A DNA stretch of 64,000 nucleotides from Pseudomonas sp. URIL14HWK12:I12. Lineage in GTDB: Bacteria > Pseudomonadota > Gammaproteobacteria > Pseudomonadales > Pseudomonadaceae. The stretch lies in the NCBI RefSeq assembly GCF_003097135.1, contig NZ_QEQL01000004.1, positions 1-64,000 of the forward strand. The letters run 5' to 3'. Position 1 is the stretch's first letter; each line of letters begins with the position of its first letter. The translations under genes were made by a program, and so were the position numbers. Under the pieces are notes generated by a model. That model saw only the letters and a list, made by a program, of their open reading frames with translations. It did no database searches and was not told the DNA's origin. Shown one piece after another: positions 26,687-35,064 of the stretch.

Positions 26687-26723
26687 AACGCCCCTGGCAC
26701 CTTCAGGTGCCAGGGGCGTTTTT
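26687..26723 (+). terminator. Strong intrinsic terminator
   Basis: AACGCCCCTGGCACCT (26687-26702) is the exact complement of 26705-26720 across a two-base loop, and the right arm runs into TTTTT (26719-26723). This 16-bp stem ends the small plus-strand gene and lies just before the 3' end of the large convergent gene. Confidence 0.92.
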
Positions 26724-26736
26724 CGTGGGCAAGAGC

Positions 26737-29700
26737 TCAGGACCGAAGCGCTTGCGGGAACATCGCCCTGACCTGCACTTCACTCAGCCGGCCGCGCCAA
26801 ATAGCGACCACCGATTTTCCGGCCTGCGCTTGCTGAAGCTGTTTTCCCAACCCGTCGAAACGTTGAGCGGCGGTTTTCAGATGGCTAGCAACCAATTCAC
26901 CGGAATGGGTGTAGTGGAAGTGCGCATACCACAGCGGTGTGCCATCTCGTTTATTGATCAGCGCTTCACGTAGCCGGTCCCCCTCACCCTGGCCGGTCTT
27001 GAGCGGCTGCTCAGGGCCCAAGGGGCCAATGCTCGCCTCATTTTGCTGCAATAACCAGCTTAAGTTGTCACCGGTGGGCGGCCGGATCAATATGGTCTCG
27101 ATACGTACCTGCCTGCCCTCCCCCCGCAGCTCATCGGCGGTGCTGCGCAGCCGCTGAACCAACTGCCGCAATTCAAGGCCGCCCGCAGGGGGGTTCTCAA
27201 CTGCTTGCCGCGATGCTTGCTCCAGCATATCGGCGAGCTTGTCCAGTTCTCTGGCTGGCTCGGTCAGCAATTCTTCCATCTCTACGGGTATGCGCTGGTC
27301 GCTGACCCATCCACGCACCCGCTGCACGAGCTTGGCCGTTCCATCAAGGCGTGTGCGGGCTTGCTTCATGAGGTTCTTGACCCCGGTAGCAGGCGGGCTT
27401 ATGGCCAGGTGGCGAAGCATCTGCTCCACGGGTTCTTCAGGCAACAAGGGCAAGGGCTCGGCTACCGGTTTGCGGAGAGTAACCACCCTGCTGGGCGCTC
27501 GATGCTGGCTTTTATCCAGTTTGCGCTGGGCTTTGCGGCTCGCCTTGCGCTCGTAGCGGCGCAGGCGCAGCTCACGCTCCAACACCTGCTGCAAGCTGGC
27601 CTCTACCTGATCACCAAGCGCCACCACGGCATGGAGCAGTGCGGTGAAATCCTGCCCCAGCAGCCCCAGCGGGGCCCCATCACGGGCGAAGGCCAGCCCG
27701 TCAGCGGCCGCCCGGAAGCCCTGGAGCACCTGCTCCAGCGTACCAGCGCTGGAATTGGCAGCCGCCAATCGCTCTGCTATCGGTGTGGTTTCTGGCAACT
27801 GCTGGCGCACCGCGTCCTCATCCAGCACCTGCTCATAGCGGTGCGCCATTTCAAGCGCCGACTCCAGCCAGTTGCTCGCCGCCTGCGCGACTTCGGGTGC
27901 TTGAACCCCCGCCACATGCAACCCCAGCACGCCCATCAATGACAATCTGGTACGGTGCCATAGCAATGGGCTGGGCAGCTTTTCGAGCCGAGGTTGCAAC
28001 TCCTCACGATACTGTTTGCCGATCCTGGGTATCCGCACAAGATCGTCGAGCAGTTGATCCACAAGCCGGTTTCCCATCAGCATTTCGTCCAACCAGCCGA
28101 TGCGGCTGCGCAATGACTCTATATAGGCGGGCTGCTGCAACAACGCGCTTGCGGCCTGCTTCTTGGCCTCCCAATCCTTGGTCAGGCCGGCCAATTGATT
28201 ACGACGGTTGGCGATCCTGCGAAGCTGCAATGAGATACGTATCTTCATTAGCCTGCCTTGACGTTCCCAATAATTCCGTAACGCGTAATGCCGATTGGCT
28301 TCCTCCAGCTGGCTGGCCAAGGTGTCGGCTCTGTCGATCAGGGTGCTCAAGCGCACATGAAAATTGTCGTGCAGTTGCTGGGCCTCTTGCTCGCGAGACG
28401 GGCGCTCAGAGGCGCGAGTGCTGGCAATCAGGTTGACAGTGAAATCCAAGGCCTTGAGGTCATTGGCGAACGTGCTAATCCAGCTTTCGTAATTGGCCAT
28501 GGCGCGCAGGCTCTCGACCTGGCGATCCAGTGCCTGGGCGCTGTCGCCACCGCCTAGCAAACGCAGACGGGTATCGAGCCGCCAGCGCCCTGCTTCATCT
28601 CGGGCCAGCCAAGGGCCCGGCACTGTAGGTCGCACGGGGTTCACTACCCGCAGCTGGGCGTGTTCATCGAACGCAACTTGGAAGTCACCCTCAGCCAGGC
28701 GCACGTAAAGGGCATTATCTGCCACATACAAACCTGCCATCTGCCCATAGGGTGCAGGGCTGCCATGGCCGGCCGGTAGCGCCTGCCGCATTGCCCGAAG
28801 GGCCTGGAGCCGCTCGGGCGGCAGCTGGGCACGGGCGCTGGCCCAACTGAACGATAACAGGGGTGCCGATGGCGGTACCGGCTCTTGAATCTCTGCATGC
28901 TCTATGAGGACCCTGGCACGCTCTGTCGCCGGCCGGGTCAGATTTCCCTTGGTCGACTTCCTAGCGTTCAGTGCAGCGGGCAAATGAAGCGCCTCGGCAA
29001 ACAGAAACAGCGACACATTGAATAACAGGCCGGTCAGCGCCTGCGGGCTATTGGGCTGCTGCGCACCGTTGCTCTCTTGTTCAAGCAGCTCGCCGACCTG
29101 CTCCAGCAACCCAAACACCCACCCGGCAACGCCGAAAGGGCCCGGCACAAAAGGCAGCACTGCTTCAAAGAGCGCCGACGCCAATGCGCCAAAGGAGATC
29201 CAGCGACTTTCAGCGTTGGAAACGGTACGCCGGTCGGCCAGATCGATCATCGCTTCGACCAGCGCAGCGTGCACTGCATCACCGGGCGATATCAAAGCGC
29301 TGCCTTCACGGATCGCGGCCGGGGCGGGAACGCTCAAAGGCGCGAACTCATCGCCTTGCCCGAATCGCACAATGTGGGGTTGCGCAAGCCCGCCATTAGC
29401 GTAGACATTGCGTACCTCTGGCTTGAGCCAATCGATCACAAACCGTTGCAACTCTCCTTCTTCACGAAGGCCGTCTTCCAGGGCGGCCATGGAAGTGAAC
29501 GCCTGCAAGGTTGGGTTGCGCAGGGGCGTGTAGAGTACTCGGGGGCCCTCGCCGCAATCACCAGGCCCGATCACAAACACTGCTGTTGGGCAGGCCTTCT
29601 GGCTCGCCGACGCCTCAAGCACCAAGGGGCGCATGATCGCATGCAGGCGCATTTCGCCTGTCCCGCCGACGGCGACAGCTACCATCTGCGCCGTCTCCGA

Positions 29701-31293
29701 GCTAAAGCCGTGCGCATCTCGCAACGAATGCTCCAGAGCCTGCTGGGCCAGTTGAATGGACCACTGCCGCAGAAATACTTGCCGGCGCCTCTCAGGCTCA
29801 AGCCCAGGCCCCTGCAACTGCGCTCTGAGAAGGCTGAGGTAATTCCCGCCAATGTCCACTTCGTGCACTAATTGCTCGACGTAGTCACGATCAAAGCCTG
29901 GCGGCAGTTTTTGGCCAGGGCGTACGTGCAATGTCAGCTCGCCCCGGGGTCGTCCGGCGCGATTAAGCTGAGCCAGCCGTACAAGGCTGATGCTGTGCTC
30001 CTCCAGAAGGCCTTCACCACTGCTGACCACCGAGGCCATGGCGCTTTCGTTGGTCAACAATCTCAGGTCAAGTTCGTCGATATCCGGCAACGGGTCTTCG
30101 GGCCAGTCGACACGCATTTGAGCCAGCAAGCGCTTGCGGGTCCATTCGTCCAACGAGGGGACCCCTTCCAGCCAATCAAAATCGCCCACCTGGCGGCTCA
30201 GTGCAAGGCGCCCGAGCCCTTCGGCGTATCGCTGTCGGTCCTGGTCGCTGGCCTTGACCAACCAGCCCGGCAAGCCTTTGGCTATCTGCTTGCCCAAGGC
30301 CTGTCGGTCCAGCCGGTCGAAAGTCAGCAGTCCTGTCAACTGATCTACCAGCATGGCCACCGTCGGGGCGGTCAAGCGATGGTCGCGCGCAAGCTCCAGC
30401 AAGGGCGGCCAGCAAATCATCTGGATCTCCAGCACCCGGCCAGCCATGGCCTCAAACGCATCACCCTCGAAGCGTCGACATTCGAGCGTGACCTGCGGCT
30501 GCCCAATATCGAGTGACATCGCTTGGCTGATGTAATGCGCCATGGACGGCCAGTCACGGAATACCACCGCTCCGACCTTGGGCGCCCACAGTATCAACCG
30601 CTCCCAACCCGGTTGAACATGGGGTTGGCGAATCAGCAGCGCGGGCTCCAGGTTGCCTGGCAACGGTAAGTAACCCTGATCGCCGACGATGTTCAGCAAC
30701 CCTGCGTCCGTCCCTGCGCCACGGCGGTCGGCGAGCGCCCGCAATGCTGCAGCATCGGCAGGGTCAAGGCCCGAAGACGCCTCTCGCAGCATCGCACCGC
30801 GCAGATGGTCAGCCAGCCAGGCCCAGGGTGTCTGGTGAGATTGGGTGTCAGGCGCGCCCCACCACCCGACCAAGCTTTGCGCGAACCCGCCCTGCATATG
30901 ACGCGCCCCTTCGTCCAGCCAAAGCGTCAATTCGTCCATATCAATTGGTAACTGACGAGGGTTTTCGTTACCCGCCTGGTCGGTAACGAAATGCCATCCT
31001 TGAATCAAATTCAACGGATCACCGCGCAAGTTGCTGTCGATCAATACCCAAGGCAAGGGATTGAGGTCATAACCCTGAAAACCTTCTTGTGTTTCGTCGT
31101 CCAAATAAACGGGGGTGGCCAACCATAGCTCTCCAGAGGCAGGCAAGGCGCTGTGAAGCTCTGCGATGTAGTCATCCAGAAACGAAGCGGCCCACCCACA
31201 CAGTGACGGCCGTGGGCAAAACCGCGTGGCAACTTCGCTGAGCAGGCTGGCCTGATCGAGCACTTGATTGAGTAACGAAAGTGGTGGGCGCAT
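26737..31293 (-). CDS. Very large toxin-like protein, DUF6543/dermonecrotic-toxin type
   Basis: This 1518-residue protein resembles the large Pseudomonas proteins annotated as dermonecrotic-toxin-domain (DUF6543) proteins. Residues 574-622 (IGPGDCGEGPRVLYTPLRNP and SMAALEDGLREEGELQRFVI) match the family pattern in which an 'LY-PL' phrase precedes a Leu-rich helix. Hydrophobic stretches lie at about 700-730 and 753-775. A 'YVADNALYVRLAEG' strand module is near 855, long coiled helices follow from about 960 to 1100, and a basic cluster (RKASRKAQRKLDK) lies in the last third. The final 110 residues (TPLWYAHFHY, SHLKTAAQRFDGL, AIWRGRLS) look like the shared C-terminus of this group. There is no signal peptide. 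AGGA precedes the ATG. Function, target and export route are unknown. Confidence 0.7.
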   Translation of the reverse strand: MRPPLSLLNQVLDQASLLSEVATRFCPRPSLCGWAASFLDDYIAELHSALPASGELWLATPVYLDDETQEGFQGYDLNPLPWVLIDSNLRGDPLNLIQGWHFVTDQAGNENPRQLPIDMDELTLWLDEGARHMQGGFAQSLVGWWGAPDTQSHQTPWAWLADHLRGAMLREASSGLDPADAAALRALADRRGAGTDAGLLNIVGDQGYLPLPGNLEPALLIRQPHVQPGWERLILWAPKVGAVVFRDWPSMAHYISQAMSLDIGQPQVTLECRRFEGDAFEAMAGRVLEIQMICWPPLLELARDHRLTAPTVAMLVDQLTGLLTFDRLDRQALGKQIAKGLPGWLVKASDQDRQRYAEGLGRLALSRQVGDFDWLEGVPSLDEWTRKRLLAQMRVDWPEDPLPDIDELDLRLLTNESAMASVVSSGEGLLEEHSISLVRLAQLNRAGRPRGELTLHVRPGQKLPPGFDRDYVEQLVHEVDIGGNYLSLLRAQLQGPGLEPERRRQVFLRQWSIQLAQQALEHSLRDAHGFSSETAQMVAVAVGGTGEMRLHAIMRPLVLEASASQKACPTAVFVIGPGDCGEGPRVLYTPLRNPTLQAFTSMAALEDGLREEGELQRFVIDWLKPEVRNVYANGGLAQPHIVRFGQGDEFAPLSVPAPAAIREGSALISPGDAVHAALVEAMIDLADRRTVSNAESRWISFGALASALFEAVLPFVPGPFGVAGWVFGLLEQVGELLEQESNGAQQPNSPQALTGLLFNVSLFLFAEALHLPAALNARKSTKGNLTRPATERARVLIEHAEIQEPVPPSAPLLSFSWASARAQLPPERLQALRAMRQALPAGHGSPAPYGQMAGLYVADNALYVRLAEGDFQVAFDEHAQLRVVNPVRPTVPGPWLARDEAGRWRLDTRLRLLGGGDSAQALDRQVESLRAMANYESWISTFANDLKALDFTVNLIASTRASERPSREQEAQQLHDNFHVRLSTLIDRADTLASQLEEANRHYALRNYWERQGRLMKIRISLQLRRIANRRNQLAGLTKDWEAKKQAASALLQQPAYIESLRSRIGWLDEMLMGNRLVDQLLDDLVRIPRIGKQYREELQPRLEKLPSPLLWHRTRLSLMGVLGLHVAGVQAPEVAQAASNWLESALEMAHRYEQVLDEDAVRQQLPETTPIAERLAAANSSAGTLEQVLQGFRAAADGLAFARDGAPLGLLGQDFTALLHAVVALGDQVEASLQQVLERELRLRRYERKASRKAQRKLDKSQHRAPSRVVTLRKPVAEPLPLLPEEPVEQMLRHLAISPPATGVKNLMKQARTRLDGTAKLVQRVRGWVSDQRIPVEMEELLTEPARELDKLADMLEQASRQAVENPPAGGLELRQLVQRLRSTADELRGEGRQVRIETILIRPPTGDNLSWLLQQNEASIGPLGPEQPLKTGQGEGDRLREALINKRDGTPLWYAHFHYTHSGELVASHLKTAAQRFDGLGKQLQQAQAGKSVVAIWRGRLSEVQVRAMFPQALRS

Positions 31294-31674
31294 GGCGCAT
31301 GTCCTCAGGGCAGAAAACTGCCATTGGGCGCGATGCTCGGTAATGAAACGCGGTAGATAGCTCTACGCACTTTTAACGTGCGGCTGGAGGCGCTTTTGCT
31401 CCCCGTACCTACACTCACAGTGCGTTAAACGACCGCCTGAGAGTTTCGCTAAATAAAGTCGAAACTTATGAGAGCTCGCGAAGGTCATCTGTCGGGTACG
31501 TCGTGGCTGCTCTGCCACGGCCGTTACCCTCCCGTGGCGGTACCGCAACACCTAGCCTTGGCGCTCAACGGCATGAAATCTGTGCCCGGCTTTTGCAAGG
31601 TGACACCAGGGAAAGGACCAGAACGATAAACAGAGTGTATTGCCAGATGTAACTTAATGAATTGGGAGAGTGTA
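31294..31674. promoter_or_regulatory. Divergent region between toxin-like gene and glgA
   Basis: This 381-base non-coding stretch must hold the promoters of both divergent units. It contains CGTGGC (31502-31507), GCCACGG (31514-31520) and CCGTGGC (31532-31538), so the middle element can pair with either neighbour. A 10-base palindrome GCGGTACCGC follows at 31537-31546. I could not place a convincing sigma-70 promoter. Confidence 0.45.
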
Positions 31675-33243
31675 ATGATCAGTGCCGCAGTCGAAACCCA
31701 CGCAGAGCGCTTCAACCAGCAGGCAGCCGAGGTCATACCGGTGCCCGCCATTACTTCGACCGGCAAGATGTCCCAGCCCACTACCGCGCCGAACCCTGAC
31801 CGTAAGCGCGTTTTGTTTGTCACCTCGGAAATGGCAGACCTGGTCAAGAGCGGTGGCCTTGGCGATGTGTCGGCAGCGCTGCCCCGCGCCATGGCTCACC
31901 TTCATGACGTGCGGATTTTGATACCCGGTTACCCCCAAGTGGTCAACAGCGGCCACCCAATTCATACCGTTGGGGAGCTGGGTGGGCATGCTGCACTTCC
32001 GCCTTGCAAGATCGGCCGGATGGACATGCCCGATGGCCTGGTGATTTATGTACTGCTTTGCCCCGAACTGTATGAGCGCGATGGCACCCCCTACGGTGCC
32101 AACAATGGCCGCGACTGGCCAGATAACCACATCCGCTTCGCTCGCCTGGGTATGGCGGCGTGCGAAATAGCCGCCGGCCAAGGGATGGTGCACTGGAAGC
32201 CCGACCTGGTTCACGCCCACGACTGGCCCGCAGGCCTGGCACCGGCTTACATGCACTGGCGAGGTGTGAATGTGCCCACACTCTTCACCATCCACAATCT
32301 TGCCTACCAGGGTACCGTGAGCCTGGCGTGCTGCCCCGAACTGGCCATTCCGGAACACGCACTGCAGCAGGAAGGCATGGAGTTCTACGGCAAACTGTCG
32401 TTTCTCAAGGCCGGCCTCGCCTACTCCAGCCACATCACGACTGTCAGTGCGACCTACGCTCGTGAAATCACCACCCCCGAATTCGGCTGCGGCCTGGACG
32501 GCTTCCTGAGCAGCAAAGCCCACCAGGGCCAGCTCAGTGGTATTCCCAATGGCATCGACGAGAGCTGGGAGGCCGCAACTGATTCCCACCTGGTCTGCCC
32601 TTTCAGCCTCAATGACTGGGACGGCAAGCGCACCAATGCCCAGCATGTTCGCGAGCTGTTCGAGCTCGACGATAGCGAGGGGCCTCTGTTCGCCGTGGTG
32701 TCGCGACTGGTCTATCAAAAAGGCCTGGACCTCACCATTGGTGTTGCCGACGCCATCGTTGAGCGAGGCGGCCAAATGGTCATCATCGGCCGCGGCGAAC
32801 CGGAAGAAGAACAAGCAATGCGTGAGCTCGCCTTGCGCCACCCCGGTCGCATTGGCGTCCGCATTGGCTTCAATGAGACCGACGCACGCCGGATGTTCGC
32901 GGGCAGTGACTTCCTGTTGATGCCATCGCGTTACGAGCCGTGCGGGCTGAGCCAGATGTATGCCCAGCGCTTTGGTTCCCTGCCCATCGCGCGCAACACC
33001 GGTGGCTTGGCCGACACGATCGAAGACGGCGTGACCGGTTTTCTGTTCGATGGCGCATCTGTTGACGAATACCTCAATGCAGTCAACCGCGCCTTCTATG
33101 CCTTTGGCAAGCCAGAACTGCTCAGCGCCATGCGCTGCCGTGCAATGACCCAACCCTTCAACTGGAGCCAGGCGGTCGCACCCTATGCCGACCTGTACGT
33201 AAAACTGGTGCAACGCGCAGTTGCGCGCAATGGACGTTACTGA
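31675..33243 (+). CDS. glgA: Glycogen synthase GlgA (GT5)
   Basis: A 522-residue glucosyltransferase of family GT5 that extends alpha-1,4-glucan from a sugar nucleotide, normally ADP-glucose. The signature KSGGLGDVSAALP (Lys58 onward) binds the nucleotide diphosphate. GIPNGID and SRYEPCGLSQMYAQRFG, with the conserved EPCGL, complete the C-terminal Rossmann site. About 43 extra N-terminal residues precede the catalytic domain. The ATG at 31675 follows GGGAGAG; the frame opens at 31657 without a site. It leads the plus-strand arm of the locus. No ADP-glucose pyrophosphorylase gene is nearby, so its donor supply comes from elsewhere. Confidence 0.92.
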   Translation: MISAAVETHAERFNQQAAEVIPVPAITSTGKMSQPTTAPNPDRKRVLFVTSEMADLVKSGGLGDVSAALPRAMAHLHDVRILIPGYPQVVNSGHPIHTVGELGGHAALPPCKIGRMDMPDGLVIYVLLCPELYERDGTPYGANNGRDWPDNHIRFARLGMAACEIAAGQGMVHWKPDLVHAHDWPAGLAPAYMHWRGVNVPTLFTIHNLAYQGTVSLACCPELAIPEHALQQEGMEFYGKLSFLKAGLAYSSHITTVSATYAREITTPEFGCGLDGFLSSKAHQGQLSGIPNGIDESWEAATDSHLVCPFSLNDWDGKRTNAQHVRELFELDDSEGPLFAVVSRLVYQKGLDLTIGVADAIVERGGQMVIIGRGEPEEEQAMRELALRHPGRIGVRIGFNETDARRMFAGSDFLLMPSRYEPCGLSQMYAQRFGSLPIARNTGGLADTIEDGVTGFLFDGASVDEYLNAVNRAFYAFGKPELLSAMRCRAMTQPFNWSQAVAPYADLYVKLVQRAVARNGRY

Positions 33244-33261
33244 ACCCGGGAGAAGGCTTCG

Positions 33262-35064
33262 ATGGCTGTAGAGCAACATGAACCGTGGAGCCACGGCGCC
33301 CAACGCCTGCCCAGCGGCTTGGTCCGTTTCGCTTTGTGGGCCCCTGACGCCGATAATGTCAGTGTCATATTCGATGAGGGGGCGTCAGTTCCCATGCAGC
33401 CCCAGGAAGGCGGCTGGTTCAGTGTTGAAACCCCCTGCCCTGAGCGCAGCGCCTATCGCTACCATGTGAAGGCCGCCGATGGCCAGGCAGTGACCGTGCC
33501 TGACCCGGCCGCCCGCGCGCAGGCCGGCGATGTTCAGGGCCCCAGCCTCGTGGTGGAGCCTGACAACTACGTCTGGCGCCACAATCATTGGCATGGCCGG
33601 CCTTGGCACGAAGCCGTGATTTACGAGCTGCACGTAGGCGCGCTCGGCGGCTTCGACGGTGTGCGCGAGCACCTGCCACGCCTTGCAGCTATGGGCATCA
33701 CAGCCATCGAGCTGATGCCAATCGCCGAATTCAGTGGTGCGCGCAACTGGGGCTACGATGGCGTGCTCCCTTACGCCGCCGAGGCCTCCTACGGGACGCC
33801 CGAACAACTCAAGCAACTGATCGACACGGCGCACGGCCACGGCTTGATGGTGCTGCTGGATGTGGTCTACAACCACTTCGGCCCTGACGGCAACTACCTG
33901 CACGCCTATGCATCGTCTTTTTTCCGTGAAGACCAACATACCCCCTGGGGTGCGGCCATCGATTTTCGCAAGCGCCCGGTTCGAGACTTCTTCATCGATA
34001 ACGCGCTGATGTGGTTATTCGAATACCGCTTCGACGGCCTTCGTTTCGACGCGGTGCATGCCATCGAGGACAATACCTTCTTGCAAGAGCTGGCTCAGCG
34101 CATTCGCCAACATACCCCGCACGGCCGGCATATCTGGTTGAATCTGGAAAACGAGCACAATCAGGCCCAGCTCCTGCGCCAGGGCTATGACGCGCAGTGG
34201 AACGATGACGGCCACAATGTCCTGCATGTGTTGTTGACCGGCGAAACCGAGCACTATTACGCCGACTACGAAGATCAGACTGTCGAGAAGCTCGCACGCT
34301 GCCTGAGCGAGGGCTTTGTGTTCCAAGGGCACCAGAACCGGCACGGCAAGGCACGAGGCGAGCCCAGCGGCCATCTCAGCCCGCAGGCATTCGTGTTGTT
34401 CCTGCAGAATCACGACCAGATCGGCAACCGCGCATTCGGTGAACGGCTTGCCCGGTTGTGCCCGGCGCCGGCGTTGCGTGCAGCCACTACCCTCTTGCTC
34501 ACCAGCCCCATGATACCCCTGATGTTCATGGGTGATGAGTGGGCGGCTGAACAGCCCTTTCAATTCTTCACCGATTTCCACGGTGAGCTGGCCGAAGCAG
34601 TGCGCAATGGGCGCCGCTCGGAATTCAAGGACTTCAGCGCATTCCAGGACCCGGAGCAGCGCGCCAAGATTCCTGATCCCAATGCCGAAGCGACTTTCGA
34701 AGCGTCGCGCCCTCGCCTGGCCCAGTTCGAGTCGCAACAGAACGGCCCTTGGGTCAGCCTTTATCGTGAGCTGCTTACCCTGCGCAGGCGCGAGCTGTTC
34801 CACCGCCTGCCCGGTAGCCGCTCACTGGGGTGCAAGGTAATAGGCTCCAAAGCCGTCAGCGCACGCTGGCGTCTGGGCGACGGCAGCGGCCTTCAGATCG
34901 ATCTGAACCTTGGCGAGGAAGCCGTCAAGTGCGAATTGCCCTTCCCTACCTGCCGCATGTTCGACAGCCGTGAGGGCGCTACAGACACTGCCGCGCTCGA
35001 CAAGCTACCGGCGTACTGCGCCCTGGTGAGCCTGTTGCCTCGCGAAGCTGCGGAGGCTTATTGA
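33262..35064 (+). CDS. treZ: Malto-oligosyltrehalose trehalohydrolase TreZ (GH13)
   Basis: A 600-residue enzyme that releases free trehalose from the maltooligosyl-trehalose made by TreY. The N-terminal beta domain (about 1-100) is followed by the GH13 barrel with DVVYNHFGPDGNYL, GLRFDAVHAI (nucleophile Asp), NLENEHN (acid Glu) and FLQNHDQIGNRAFG. The family-specific insert text PYAAEASYGTPEQLKQLID is also present. It begins 18 bases after glgA, behind GGGAGAAGG, and its stop is directly followed by the malQ ATG, which suggests coupled translation. Confidence 0.93.
   Translation: MAVEQHEPWSHGAQRLPSGLVRFALWAPDADNVSVIFDEGASVPMQPQEGGWFSVETPCPERSAYRYHVKAADGQAVTVPDPAARAQAGDVQGPSLVVEPDNYVWRHNHWHGRPWHEAVIYELHVGALGGFDGVREHLPRLAAMGITAIELMPIAEFSGARNWGYDGVLPYAAEASYGTPEQLKQLIDTAHGHGLMVLLDVVYNHFGPDGNYLHAYASSFFREDQHTPWGAAIDFRKRPVRDFFIDNALMWLFEYRFDGLRFDAVHAIEDNTFLQELAQRIRQHTPHGRHIWLNLENEHNQAQLLRQGYDAQWNDDGHNVLHVLLTGETEHYYADYEDQTVEKLARCLSEGFVFQGHQNRHGKARGEPSGHLSPQAFVLFLQNHDQIGNRAFGERLARLCPAPALRAATTLLLTSPMIPLMFMGDEWAAEQPFQFFTDFHGELAEAVRNGRRSEFKDFSAFQDPEQRAKIPDPNAEATFEASRPRLAQFESQQNGPWVSLYRELLTLRRRELFHRLPGSRSLGCKVIGSKAVSARWRLGDGSGLQIDLNLGEEAVKCELPFPTCRMFDSREGATDTAALDKLPAYCALVSLLPREAAEAY

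Noticed and set aside
31440..31500. Possible AlgU (sigma-22) promoter before glgA (GAAACTT then TCTGT)
   Set aside because: The -35 has an extra base and the spacing is about 20, outside the usual 16-17; not strong enough to report.
31654..33303. 549-codon open frame antisense to glgA
   Set aside because: glgA is complete and unmistakable on the other strand; the antisense frame has no ribosome binding site or known motif.
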